This document shows positions 47,326 to 57,930 of a stretch of 64,000 bases of DNA, piece after piece. The notes beneath the pieces are model-generated. The model searched no databases, had not been told where the DNA came from, and was given only the letters and a program-made list of their open reading frames with translations. Each line of letters opens with the position of its first letter. The stretch's first letter is position 1. The translations under genes were made by a program, and so were the position numbers. Origin of the DNA: Bryoerythrophyllum caledonicum (lineage: Eukaryota > Streptophyta > Bryopsida > Pottiales > Pottiaceae); contig OZ020518.1 of NCBI GenBank assembly GCA_963971425.1, positions 8,225,989 to 8,289,988 of the forward strand, given 5' to 3'.

Positions 47326-48162
47326 TCAAGACACCGCCAACAATGTCGCATGTGTCGCCACGGCCAAAGAGGACATGGCCCCTACGCCGGCCAGTTCGAC
47401 TACAAATGGCAACAACTTTGTGCTTCGAGTCTCTACCAAGAAAACCCTCTTCCACCTTGACTCCTTGGTCGAAGTCAAAAGTTGGGCAACGACTCTCTCC
47501 TTGGATGCAGTCACCAACTCCACACGCTGGTGCTAGTATTCATCAACGGAGCCCAACTCTATTTCGTGCTCCATGGTCCACCTCCCGTATTTTTGAAGGG
47601 CTCCAGCTCTAATTGTTGGGGCAAAAGCTCGAATCCATACCAATCGATAAACAACGGCATCTGTTGGCGCTTCTTCTTCATCCAAGTTTGAAATTGGAGC
47701 CGCCAAATGGGCAGAAGGATGTCCATCGCGTCTTGAGAATCCATCTCGCACGACATGACGAATATCGTCTTCCATGTTGTCAAAAGTGCCTATGCTCCAG
47801 ACTCGAAGCCTACAGTCATTATCCAACGTAAAAACAAGCTCAAAAGCCTCGTCGGTATCCGACCTTAGCCCAAAGTCTACAGTCGAAAGCACTCTCCGCT
47901 GGTCTAGTGAGGGGGAGCGATAATATCGACTCCGAGTTTTTACCATAAACAAAAACCACCTTCGGATCTATCTACGGGTACTATCTAAAAGATAAGAGTA
48001 CAATCGGATAATGTGCACCTGCAAAACCATCAATCTATCATGTTCACCGGTCATCATCGTCGGCCAGCACAAGTCCAACGACAACCCCTCACATAAAAAG
48101 TTCTTGCCAGCAATCAACCCGACTTCACCTCTACAATCTAGTACGATGAGAAATGGGGCCAC
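47326..48162 (-). pseudogene. Unrecognised decayed coding region
   Basis: Minus-strand frames at 48162-47968, 47952-47533 and 47523-47326 look like pieces of one reading region. The last two share a frame and are separated by a single stop at 47533-47535. Segments include DFGLRSDTDEAFELVFTLDN, RLRVWSIGTFDNMEDDIRHV and LVWIRAFAP. No family is recognised. Orientation and position suggest it goes with the open frame at 46645-47082, possibly as extra coding capacity of the neighbouring element or a dead host gene. Confidence 0.3.
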
Positions 48163-48250
48163 CAGAAATCATTGGCAAGAAGCCCGCAATACGGAGGAGG
48201 TTCCGCACAAAAATCTTGAAATCAAAACCGGATCCTTTCCCCTAACAACA

Positions 48251-48733
48251 TAAAGTAGTAAATGAAAATGACCAGAGCCACTGGCACCCGCTTGTAGTAG
48301 ATGGTCACAAGCGCAAAAACATGCAACAACACAAAAGGAACATCTAAAGGTGTCCTTCCTGGAGTCTAAAACTAAGGAAGTAGCGACCTAATTCGGTTGC
48401 GGTGTTTAAAAACACAAGTCCTCTCAATAAAAATGACACACCGGGTAACAAACGCGTTGATATTCCAATTTAACACTAAAATTGAACAAATGACAGAGAA
48501 TGCATTAGCTATAGGTGGAAAATGTACTCACATCCTGAGTCAAAATGCCCTTGCAAACTACTTCCAAAGTTCAGACACTAATCTTTTTTTCAACAACCCA
48601 CAAAAATGTGATTTTAGAAAAACTTTTTCGACTCAAATTTCTCCTTTCAACTAGGTAGAAACTCCATGGAGAGCTCAAATCCAAAGTTGGAATTCAAAAT
48701 AAATAAATATTTTGGGAGATATTAACTCACAGG
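48251..48733. other. Intergenic, nothing recognised
   Basis: AT-rich sequence without supported features. The plus-strand open frame at 48397-48654 has no motif. Confidence 0.5.
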
Positions 48734-49220
48734 TAACCCCTAAAGGACAAGAGTCTCCTTCGGGGGATTTCTGATTTTGGGCAGGTTCCTAAAATTCGAA
48801 AAAAAAATCTTTTTTCTCTTAAATTTTTATTCTAGATTGCCTCTGATAAGAGCTTCGTGGACATATATCTATTTTATTTTTTGGATTTGTGGTTTGAAAG
48901 TTAGTACCACTTAAAGCCAAAAGTGGGGACACCGGGCACCTCCAAAAAATTTGACAAAAGTTTCTATTGACATTGAGATTTTACACACATATAAATAATA
49001 TTTCCTTTTTTGGAAATTTTCAAAAAAAATTATTGTCTTTAGTGTAAAAAAACATTATATTCCAAGTCAAATATTTTCACACATTGTCGGGCAACGGGGG
49101 AAAAAAATTTAATCTTTTCTACATAAAACCTAGAGATCTTCATATTTTTCACTTTTTATTTTTTCAACAACAATATGTGGTGAAAACCTTCTTATTGACC
49201 ATTTGGATTATCATTTGAAT
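48732..49220. mobile_element. TTAA-family MITE, truncated copy
   Basis: The left end GTAACCCCTAAAGGACAAGA, then GAGTCTCCTTCGGGGG, matches the complement of the right end of the copy at 51110-51894. The inner part up to about 49220 (AAAACCTAGAGATCTTCATA, CAACAATATGTGGTG) matches the full copy at 33043-33794. It stops abruptly where LTR-like sequence begins near 49258, so the right end is lost. Confidence 0.6.
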
Positions 49221-49257
49221 ACATACGTAGGAGGAATGAAGGAGGATTTTTGTCAAG

Positions 49258-49610
49258 GGAATAGCTAGTAAATCACAAGAGTAATCAAACGTCTCGCACT
49301 CCACAAATAGAGAATCAATAATAATATAAGAGAATGCAGAGCCATTACTAATGACAAACAATCACTTTCAAGCAAAGGTAATCACTAAACACTCTCTAAC
49401 TCATACACAAAACTTGACTTGACAAAGACGTGTGCGGCGCCATACGCACACATACAACCCTAAGTGGATGGAAAACATCTCTGAATGAATGTGGTGTGCT
49501 GCGATATGTCTCTAAACCCGTAGAATATTTACAAACTAATCTACACCAAAACACTACGATGCGGAGAGGCCCTCGATGCCACATCACGTGACATATAGCA
49601 TAAACCCTTG
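49258..49610 (-). repeat. LTR remnant related to the Ty3-type fossil's LTR
   Basis: About 350 bases match 39095-39465 in the same orientation. Shared blocks are AATAGCTAGTAAAT, CGTCTCGCACTCCAC, ACACTCTCTAAC, CAACCCTAAGTGGATGGAAA and ACACTACGATGCGGAGAGGC. The copies are roughly 80% alike. It may be the old 5' LTR of the fossil at 39.6-46.1 kb, which would give an element of over 10 kb, or an independent solo LTR. Confidence 0.6.
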
Positions 49611-49744
49611 TTTTATCTGTATTTATCTTATAAAATTATAAATATACAAAAAATCAATTTTCATTAATAACAGTTGAATCTATTGTTATACAAAATATTA
49701 ATAAAGTCTTAGTTTCATAGGATAAGTTAGCATTTTATGATAAA

Positions 49745-49960
49745 ATATACCCTATGCAATGGCCACTTTTGTACATAATGAATTCACGATGGAGAACATC
49801 CAAATTTATTGGGAAATTTAAGAGATTTATCTAGGTGATACTTATGTAATATTTATGTGATATCCATGTAATATCTAGCTAGTATTCATTGTGTATGGAC
49901 CATTGTAATTTGGAAAAAGATATACTTCGGTAGGTAGGCACCAAAAGTAACCACCACATA
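49745..49960 (+). repeat. Dispersed repeat family D, copy 3
   Basis: It shows ATACCCTATGCAATGGCCAC, TTTTGTACATAATGAATTC, several GGTGATACTTATGTAATA-type internal units, CATTGTGTATGGACCATTG and a CTTCGGTAGGTAGGC tail, in family order. Confidence 0.6.
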
Positions 49961-50269
49961 TTGTTTAACATATTCATGTTCCGGAATTGGCCATATACAA
50001 TGGGATAATATACAGAGCACAAATAGTGCTTAGTTCACTTTACACAACTTTTTTCAACGCGGTTCATTGAAAATAGCGTGGATTTATTATTGATTTGGAT
50101 CACCTAAACTAATTTACATCAAGCACATGCATATCAAGTTTTCACTGGGCATTTGTTATTAAGCAAGTGTGTGCTAGTCCATGATTGTATGGAAATCTCC
50201 AATTAGTGTAGAATATCGAACTACTCTGGTCCACACTACATTCAAAGAACGGAGTAATAGATCCACCCA

Positions 50270-50990
50270 TATTTATCCGCTTTTACACAATACAAACATA
50301 TTAGCTCCTAAATTTCTTCGACAATTTCACACCAGAAACACTTCAAAACTATTGATTCTAATGCAACAAATAAGAAAGGAAAAAAATCATTTATTTCTAG
50401 TTCTAAATGTAGGATCTCAATTAAGACTTATTAAACAACATATTCACAAAATTTCATAAACTTTGATCGCACAGAATGAAAGACTATAGTGTTTGAAGTA
50501 ATGAAAACGCTTTATTCTCTTCCATGCATTGAGTGGATCACCAAACTTTGACTTCACTTAATGTCACATTTTTGCACTACAATAGGTCTAAATTCATCAC
50601 CATCATGCCAAGCATGATATTAGTTCCTTGTTCACCAATTTAAAGAGATGGAGAAAGTGTAGTGTATTCAAAAAACTGTGCAAGGAGTGGAAGTTCAAAA
50701 ACTGCCAATTCACGGTTTTTTTTGGTGAACTTGATATGTGCTAGAATGTGGAACCAAACGGTCAATGAGAAGGTTTACATCACATCTTTTAGTTGAAAAA
50801 ATAAAAATTTGACGGTCTTTAAGATTTATGTGGAAAAGAAGAAGTTCTTTTTGTACCTTGCTAGACAATGTGTGACAATTTGTGAAATTGTTTGACTTGG
50901 GTTATAATTCTATTTTTTCTAAAGACAAAAAATGTTTTTGGACTATATGAAAGGAAATTATATCACTTGCTATCATTGAAAATCTCACAT
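50270..50990. mobile_element. TTAA-family MITE, reversed and degraded copy
   Basis: This is the complement of the family interior. Landmarks such as CCATGCATTGAGTGGATCAC, GCAAGGAGTGGAAGTTC and ACAATGTGTGACAAT match, in reverse order, those of 33043-33794. It ends at TTAACCTCTAAAGGACCGTG (50991), itself an end of the same family, so two copies are joined or nested here. The left limit is uncertain. Confidence 0.5.
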
Positions 50991-51109
50991 TTAACCTCTA
51001 AAGGACCGTGACCTACTTCGCTTAAAAGCTAGTTCAAAATTGCCACTGTCAAAAAGCGGCATGAAAATCACATTTTAGAGTGAAATTTTAGACTTTCAAC
51101 TATAAGATC

Positions 51110-51894
51110 TTAACCCCTAAGTTTCTTTGACAATTTCACATCAATAACACTTCAAAACTATTTGTTTTAGTGCAATGAGTAAGGACAAAACAAAAAACTT
51201 TTACTTATGGTTTTAATCGTAGGATCTAAATTAAGACTTATTGAGTAACTTACATAAAAAAGTTTATTTAGACCTTGTGTAGTGCAAAAATGGACCCTTT
51301 TCTCTACTTCAAACACTATAATATTACAATCCGTGCGGTTCAAAAATTGTCAATTTGTGTTATATTTTTTTGTGAACCTAGTATATTTTAGAATGAGAAT
51401 CGGAATAGTCAATAAAAAGGTTTACACCACATAATGCTGCGGAAAAAATAAAATGTAAAATATATGATGATCTCAAAGTTTTATGTTGAAAAAGAAGAAG
51501 TTTTTTTGGTACCTTGCCCAACAATGTGCAATAATGTGTGAACATGTTTGACTTGGATTATATACTTTTTTCCACTAAAGACAAGAGAATTTTTTTGACA
51601 ATATGAAAGGAATAATATTGTTAGCTAAAATAGTGAATCTCACATTCAGTAGAGTGTCATAGCAAAAGTTTTTGGAGTTGCTCGATGTGCCCGCTCTCCC
51701 CATTTGAACCTCTAAACCCTATAAATTTTTCATTAAATGTTGGATTTAGGAAAAAATTGGACCCACACAAAGCTTTTAGTAATGACCATCTACAATAAAA
51801 AAATTCAAAAAATAATATTATAAATTGACGTAGGAGGTACTTGCCCGAACCTTCTAGAGTCCCCCAAGGGGACTCTTGGAAATTTAGGGGTTAA
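51110..51894. mobile_element. TTAA-family MITE, reversed copy with both ends
   Basis: It begins TTAACCCCTAAGTTTCTTTG and ends TTGGAAATTTAGGGGTTAA, complementary ends with TTAA on each side. The interior is reversed relative to 33043-33794 and includes the GGTACCTTGCCCAACAATGT block common to the family. There is no open frame of note. Confidence 0.65.
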
Positions 51895-52345
51895 AAGAGA
51901 CTTCTATATGAACATGCCATTTTTTTTGTTGCAATCAACTACATGGATATGAAGATTGTAGCGTTTGAAGTGCAAGAAAAAGTTTTGTTCCCCCCTTGCC
52001 TAACAATGTGTGAAAATGTTTGACTCGGGTTAAAGTGTTTTTTTTCACCAAAGACAAGAATTATTTGTTGACATCTTCAAAGATAGTAACATTCTATATT
52101 TGTATGAAAAATCTCAATGTCAATAGATACTTCTAAAAAAAATTGGAGCTGGCCAGAGTCCCCAATTTTGCACTTGGAAGAACATTACTTTCATTTAAAG
52201 AAGGTCCGGCGTGAAAATAATTATACCAACACAAAACTACTACTATGCCACATCTTCATAAAAAAATTCCAGATCGAAATGAGACCATTGGAACCTACTT
52301 GAATTGGAAAACGTCCTCTAGAGAGACATGGTCATGTAGGAGTTA
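51895..52345. mobile_element. TTAA-family MITE fragment abutting the previous copy
   Basis: It contains the family block CCTTGCCTAACAATGTGTGA and CCAAAGACAAGAATTATTTG, and ends near CATGTAGGAGTTAAAAG, a decayed terminus. It directly follows the copy ending at 51894. Confidence 0.45.
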
Positions 52346-53152
52346 AAAGTGTGTCCTAGCAACAGAAAAAAAGAGTTGCCCGACATGCCCGCACTCAAGA
52401 AGTTTTTCTTTTAGGATGGCATAGCTTTCTTCTAGAGGTGCGATGAGAATAAAAATTATATTCCCATGTAACTCTTATCTTCTTGTATCTTGATCTAAAA
52501 TTTTGAGAACTGTGAATGTAAAAAACCATGAGAAATGTGCCCAAGATTTGCAGAAGCCCACTTCGGGACTTTTATCATTTAGGGGTTGATAAAAGTGGAT
52601 CACTAAAGATTCTCGAACCTACACTGTGTCAGTTCTCAATTTTTAAAAAAAGAAAAGCAAAAGCAAAAGTTATGAATAAAGTCTCACTTGCGTAAAAGAA
52701 AAGGCTGCTACAATTGGCTCCCTTAACAATAGCCTCGTTGTTTTTGCTTGCTATATTGAGAGGTTGTTACCCATTGAAAAGGGGGATAAATGAGTGTACT
52801 CCAAGTGTTGCTGTTATTAAGGGAGAAGATTAGTTCTGATTTCAACTGGCTGTTGTATCGAAATTGTTATTGCATCAGATGCTTGTGTAAAGAAAGCTGA
52901 CTGTACCATGTGCAAAATAGTCACACTTAGCTGGAAACAGAGCATATATTCTCAGATACTAGCCACGAATTGCCGATTCACGGGAATTGCACAAATTGTC
53001 AAGAAATGTCACGTCCAAGCTCCCAATTCCAAGCGACTCGCTTGCAGCCGTGGAGCACTTTCCTTGCCACCGAATGGAGGCACCGCTTCAACTAAAGAGG
53101 TTGGTAAGATATATCCTCTTACTTCCCTTTCTTTCTACACAAACGGTTGTTA
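52346..53152. other. Intergenic, nothing recognised
   Basis: A decayed TTTAGGGGTT motif occurs at about 52571. Otherwise no supported feature; the small open frames at 52908-53220 lack motifs. Confidence 0.5.
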
Positions 53153-53257
53153 CACAGATTTTATTTGTTTTAACTTCTAAAGAGCCAAGTGTCCCCTCAC
53201 GGTTGTTACACAGATTTTAGTTGTTTTAACTTCTAAAGAGCCAAGTGTCCCCTCAGA
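53153..53257. repeat. 52-bp tandem duplication of a MITE end
   Basis: The phrase CACAGATTTTATTTGTTTTA, then ACTTCTAAAGAGCCAAGTGT, occurs at about 53155 and again about 52 bases later (with TTAG for TTAT), so the left end of the short MITE at 53226 is doubled. Confidence 0.8.
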
Positions 53258-53453
53258 GGACAAATTTTTATTTATTTTACTTTGGCTGCAACTATCGTTC
53301 AATCCATGCGGTCAAAACTCACCATTTTTTTACCATATCATCTCATGTAAGTTTAGAAGATCCTACAATTACAATCTCAAAAAGTTCATCTGGGTAGTTT
53401 TTATCCAATGGAGTAGAGATTCCTCTAAAATCCCTTGGTCCTTTAGGGGTTAA
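53226..53453. mobile_element. TTAA-family MITE, short 228-bp form
   Basis: The left end TTAACTTCTAAAGAGCCAAG and right end TTGGTCCTTTAGGGGTTAA are imperfect complements with TTAA on both sides. The interior (CAATCCATGCGGTCAAAACT, GGAGTAGAGATTCCTCTA) is shared with 54236-54451 and is shorter than in the 750-bp form. Confidence 0.7.
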
Positions 53454-53734
53454 CCCTGTAACGCCTATGAGGCTTTGAAAGGGTCAATTTTGGTGCTTTG
53501 GTGTTGTAACTTTTCCCATGATTGGTTGTTGTTGTTGTGGTCTTAAGAACACACGTTGGTCTCTAAAACAACTTTCCAGTGCATCTCCCTAATTTCCAAT
53601 TGAAGGTTTGATGACTCTACTCGACAACATAATTTGTGTGATTATCTTGGGCTTTGAGTGAGAAAGTTTGAGAAACGGCAATACCATAGATTGGTGTATA
53701 GTCCCTTGTCAGGAATTAATCTTGAGAGGTAACA

Positions 53735-54087
53735 TGCACCACGGCCTTGGTGTAGTGGTTTGGATAATGGCACACCGGTGAGGTGGTTGTGGGTTCATGT
53801 TCTATTGTCAGCGTGGTGCCTACCACCATAGTCCACCCAATTATGGTGGGGGGGTCCCAAGGCCTTGTTTTATGGGAACCCACAAAGCCCTTGGGGGAGA
53901 TGACATGTTGGTTTTCTCTAAGGCATTTAGTGTAGGGAAGCACTTAGTGTAGAAAAAGTGTTTACCCTCGAGAGGGGGAGTAGTTTTATTACACTAGCCT
54001 ATGTCCCGTGGCCATATACTTAGTGAAGAAAATGAACAAACACTATATTCACGCCGGTTTCCTTCGGAGACCGGAGTTCTTCTTCTT
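53735..54087 (+). mobile_element. tRNA-derived SINE, full-length copy 1
   Basis: The head holds Pol III box A-like TTGGTGTAGTGG and a box B-like GTGGGTTCATGTTC. The body runs through GTGCCTACCACCATAGT, CCCGTGGCCATA and ACACTATATTCACGCCGG to a TTCTTCTTCTT end. It is flanked by a direct duplication of about 14 bases, CTTGAGAGGTAACA (53721-53734) and CTTGAGAGGTAGCA (54088-54101), the mark of LINE-assisted insertion. No coding capacity. Confidence 0.85.
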
Positions 54088-54235
54088 CTTGAGAGGTAGC
54101 ACTGATTGACTTACACATTCGTACGTCCACACTAGCTCCCAAAATTTTCACCCCAACGATTGTTTTTCATTTGCCCGAGTTTGTGCGCAACATCCACCAT
54201 ATTCGGTGAGTAGACACAATGCATGAAAAGGTCCG

Positions 54236-54451
54236 TTGACCCCTAAAGGACAAAGTTTTTGTTTGGAGATAATTAATTTCACTTTTACTACAAATATCTT
54301 TCAATCCGCTCGGTCAAATTTCACAATTTTTTTACCACATAATCTCGTATAAGTTCAGACGAAGATTCTACAATCACATTCTCAAAAACTTCATTTTGGC
54401 AGTTTATGCGCGATGGAGTAGAGATTCCTCTACATTGCCTTCAGGAGTTAA
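54236..54451. mobile_element. TTAA-family MITE, short form, second copy
   Basis: It begins TTGACCCCTAAAGGACAAAG and ends CTTCAGGAGTTAA, with an interior like that of 53226-53453 (CCGCTCGGTCAAATTTCAC, TGGAGTAGAGATTCCTCTA). The ends have decayed a little. Confidence 0.65.
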
Positions 54452-54546
54452 AAGGGTTAACACAAAGGCTTGATGCAGTTTTACTGCTTCTGTTACTTCT
54501 ACTGTTACTATTCTTGTTGACACAAAATGTTTGGGGCTCCGGGATG

Positions 54547-54949
54547 TAAGGTTGGATGACCTATAACCACCACGAACCCCATAATGGAGAAGCTAAAGTG
54601 GACTAAAACCACCAGAGACCCACCCCATTTCCGAAATTTTAGGAAGTCATTTATGATTGGGTGTCAGTTCATGATTGGTTCAAAGCTGCCGGTTTTTAGT
54701 CAATGCAGAAGTGGTTATTAGTACAACTTAGTGTGGAAATAGAGAGTTGTGTATGTTGAGGAATGGGTCACGGCTTACTATCCACTTTGAAAATTTGTAG
54801 CAATTTCAATATGAAGAAATAAATGGTCACGACAATTGCAATATTCATGAAATCCTATTTTTTATTCCCAAAAAATGTCTAACCACGTATACAAACGCTA
54901 TAAATAGGTCAGCAAGCTTAAGTTGGTGGTTATAGGTCATCCAACCTTA
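54547..54949. mobile_element. 403-bp MITE with TA-flanked inverted ends, copy 1
   Basis: The ends TAAGGTTGGATGACCTATAA and its complement at the right (GGTTATAGGTCATCCAACC, then TTA) form terminal repeats of about 26 bases (longer counting GGTGGT). A TA at each outer edge fits a Tc1/mariner-type target, though this is not proved. Copy 2 at 55996-56398 has exactly the same length and differs at only a few positions. Confidence 0.85.
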
Positions 54950-55466
54950 GACCAGTTGGCTCGAGACATGCGGAAACGCTAAGGAAGGAGCCAGCTTGAA
55001 TGGCGATCCGCAGCATTTCATGAGAGCCTACTACGAAGTTGGAGCATATAATGATGATGGCTCCTTGGCCGCGTAAAAGCTGCACTCTCCTCAGCCAGAG
55101 AGAGCCTGGAGAGTTGAGGCGCATCAATTTCCACTACCTCTGGATTTGGGAAGATGGATTTCCTGGAACTGCGCTCTGCTTTGGACTGTGTGCATGCTGA
55201 TGGGATTTGTACCGACTTTCAAGTTTGCTCCGGACGACTCACATTCTCATCTCTTATCGGTAACTTAACTTGACGCCTAAGTGACCGACGTATCAGAGTG
55301 GGCAACAAGTCTCCCTAGGTTGAAGGAAAATTTTCTCCATTTTGGATTAGTCCGGTTGTGGAGTGGAGTTACAAGATAAGTTAGGATTGCAAGGTTCTGG
55401 GTTTAGAAAGTATATATTTTTTTAAGTTAGTGGTTTGCAATGGTGGATGTATAATTTTGACCCCTT

Positions 55467-55801
55467 GGCACCACGGCCTTGGTGTAGTGGTATGGGTCAT
55501 GGCACACGCGTGAGGTGGTTGTGAGTTCAAATCCCCACGCCGGCGCAGTGCCTACCACCATAGTTCAACCAACTATGATGGGGGGTCTTAAGACCTCGTT
55601 GTATGGGTACCCGAAAAGACTTGGGGAGGATGACGAATCGGTTGTCTTTAAGGCATTTATTGTAGAAAAGTGTTTACCCTTGAAAGGGGAAAGTAGTTCT
55701 ATTACACTAACCTGTGTCCCGTGGCCATAGGCTTAGTGAAGAGAATCAACAAACACTATATTCATGCCGGTCTCCTTCGAGGACCAAATTTATTCTTCTT
55801 C
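55467..55801 (+). mobile_element. tRNA-derived SINE, full-length copy 2
   Basis: Same plan as copy 1: box A-like TTGGTGTAGTGGTATG, box B-like GTGAGTTCAAATCC, GCGCAGTGCCTACCACC, CCCGTGGCCATAGGC and a TTCTTCTTCTTT end. It is flanked by a perfect 12-base direct duplication, TTTTGACCCCTT (55455-55466 and 55802-55813). It is about 80% like copy 1, so the two are independent, moderately old insertions. Confidence 0.88.
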
Positions 55802-55995
55802 TTTTGACCCCTTTATACACTCCTAAAAAGAAGGTATGATGTTTGAGATGACCAACGAGTATACCAAACAACGACTATCCTTGGTATAAATTATTGTTAT
55901 TTGACATACTTAATGTGAAATTTTGTTTACACTAGAAAGGAGAAAATATATTCTTTGATGCAGAATAGATTGGACGAAGAAATAAAAAGAATATT

Positions 55996-56398
55996 TAAGG
56001 TTGGATGACCTATAACCACCACGAACCCCAGAACCGAGAAGCTAAAGTGGACTAAAACCACCACAGACCCACCCCATTTCCGAAATTTTAGGAAGTCATT
56101 TATGATTGGGTGTCAGTTCATGATTGGTTCAAAGCTGCCGGTTTTTAGTCAATGCAGAAGTGGTTATTAGTACCACTTAGTGTGGAAATAGAGATTTGTG
56201 TATGTCGAGGAATGGGTCATGGCTTACTATCCACTTTGAAAATTTGTAGCAATTTCAATATGAAGAAATTAATGGTCACGACAATTGCAATATTCATGAA
56301 ATCCTATTTTTTATTCCCAAAAAATGTCTAACCACGTATACAAACGCTATAAATAGGTCAGCAAGCTTAAGTTGGTGGTTATAGGTCATCCAACCTTA
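55996..56398. mobile_element. 403-bp MITE, copy 2
   Basis: It is near-identical to 54547-54949 over its whole length, in the same orientation, with the same TA-edged inverted ends, while the sequence outside is unrelated. This indicates separate, fairly recent insertions rather than one duplicated segment. Confidence 0.88.
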
Positions 56399-56731
56399 CA
56401 CTTAAAGACACAATGATTGTTACATCCGTTTTTAGCGTGGGACTTAAGGGACTTCAAGCCTGGAATCCGTTTGTGGGTCACCGATGGCACCAATTAGGTC
56501 GGAGGCTTTTTTGTGGGATGTAGGTACGGAAACAAGTTCGGTGATAAATTTAGATGGTGATCTGGAGGTCCAGCCTTGCCCCAGCCTAGCTCCTAACTTG
56601 GGATTGTTAGCACTTTGAGGTCCGGATTCAGTGCAGAAAGGATTCAGTGCACAGCACTGGTCGTTAACGTCCGCTGTGTTTACCGTGCTGTAGTTTCTTT
56701 TTATTCCGCTATGGTTGATTGACAAATGAGA

Positions 56732-57930
56732 TACCCTATGCATTGGTCGGGTTCGTACGTAATTAATTCAAAATGGAGACTGTCCAATTTTTTTGGAAAA
56801 TATAAGGAAATCGTCTAAGGTCATACCCATGTAATTTAAACCCCTAAAAGACCTAGTGTCAAAAATGGGCTTTTTGAAAGTTTGGTCAGGTTTGTATGGT
56901 GTCAATTTCCAACATTCCTCTTTGAAATTTTTACTTTGGAAAGGCATTACCTAGACCTTAGTGGGAAAACAATTTTTTCCTAAATTGGACATTTGATGAA
57001 AAAGTTATAGGGTTTTGAATTTCAAATGGGGAGAGCGGGCACCTCGGGCACCTCCAAAAACTTTTGCTTGGACACTCTATTGAATGTGAGATTTTCAATA
57101 CTTGCAAGTTATATTTTTCGCCTTCATATTGTAAAAAAAAATCTTGTCTTTAGTGAAAAATAGCATACCAACCCAAGTCAAACATTTTCACACATTGCCA
57201 CTCATTGTTGGGCAAGGTACCAAAATAACTTTTTCTTTTCCACATAAAACCTGTATATCTTTATATTTTTCACTTTTTATTTTTCCTACAACAATATGTG
57301 GTGTAAACCTTCTTATTGACCATTCGGATTATCAATCTAAAACACATTATATTCACAAAAAATTAAAGTGTGAATTGGCAAATTTTGAACCTCCACTCCT
57401 TGCACAATTGTTTTGATTATGCTAAACCCGTCCTCTACCTCTAAAAATTGGTGTATAGGGAGCTAACATCATGCTTAACAAGATGGTAATGGATTTAGAC
57501 CTTGTGTAGCGCAAAAATTTGACACCGAGTGAAGTCAAAGTCTGCTGATCCATTGAACGCAGGGAAGAAAATGAACCATTTGCCTGACTTCAAACACTAT
57601 AAGCTTTCAATCCGTGCGGTCAAAGTTTATGAAAATTTGTAAATATATTACTTAATAAGTTTTATTGAGATCCTATGGTCAAAAATAGATATCAAAGTTT
57701 TGGTTTCCTTCTTTGTTCATTGCACTAGAATCCAACAATTTTGAAGTGGTTTTGGTGTATAACTATCACGGTACCTTAGGGGTTAAGGTCATACCGATGT
57801 AATGCATAGGTCATATCCATGTAATGCCTAGGTCATACCCATGTAATGCCAAGGTCACATCCATGTAATATCTAGGCAATACTCATGTAACACCTAAGTG
57901 ATACTTGTGTCCAAACCACTGTGGATTGGA
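56732..57930 (+). repeat. Dispersed repeat family D, copy 4, split by a TTAA element
   Basis: The left part (ATACCCTATGCATTGGTCGG, TTCGTACGTAATTAATTC, GGTCATACCCATGTAA) stops at 56835. The right part resumes at 57787 with GGTCATACCGATGTAATGCA and continues through about seven 21-base units of the type GGTCATACCCATGTAATGCC, then GTGTCCAAACCACTG. The interruption is exactly the TTAA element 56836-57786. Confidence 0.75.
56836..57786. mobile_element. TTAA-family MITE inserted in family D
   Basis: It begins TTAAACCCCTAAAAGACCTA and ends CACGGTACCTTAGGGGTTAA. The interior matches 33043-33794 (ATTTTTCACTTTTTATTTTT, CAACAATATGTGGTGTAAAC, CTCCACTCCTTGCACAATTG) and adds about 200 bases near the left end. 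The host repeat continues on both sides, so insertion is directly visible. Confidence 0.8.

Noticed and set aside
53736-53820. A second functional tRNA gene at the SINE head
   Set aside because: It has box A- and box B-like motifs but no proper acceptor or anticodon stems, and it is embedded in a 340-base repeat with target duplications. It is a SINE head.
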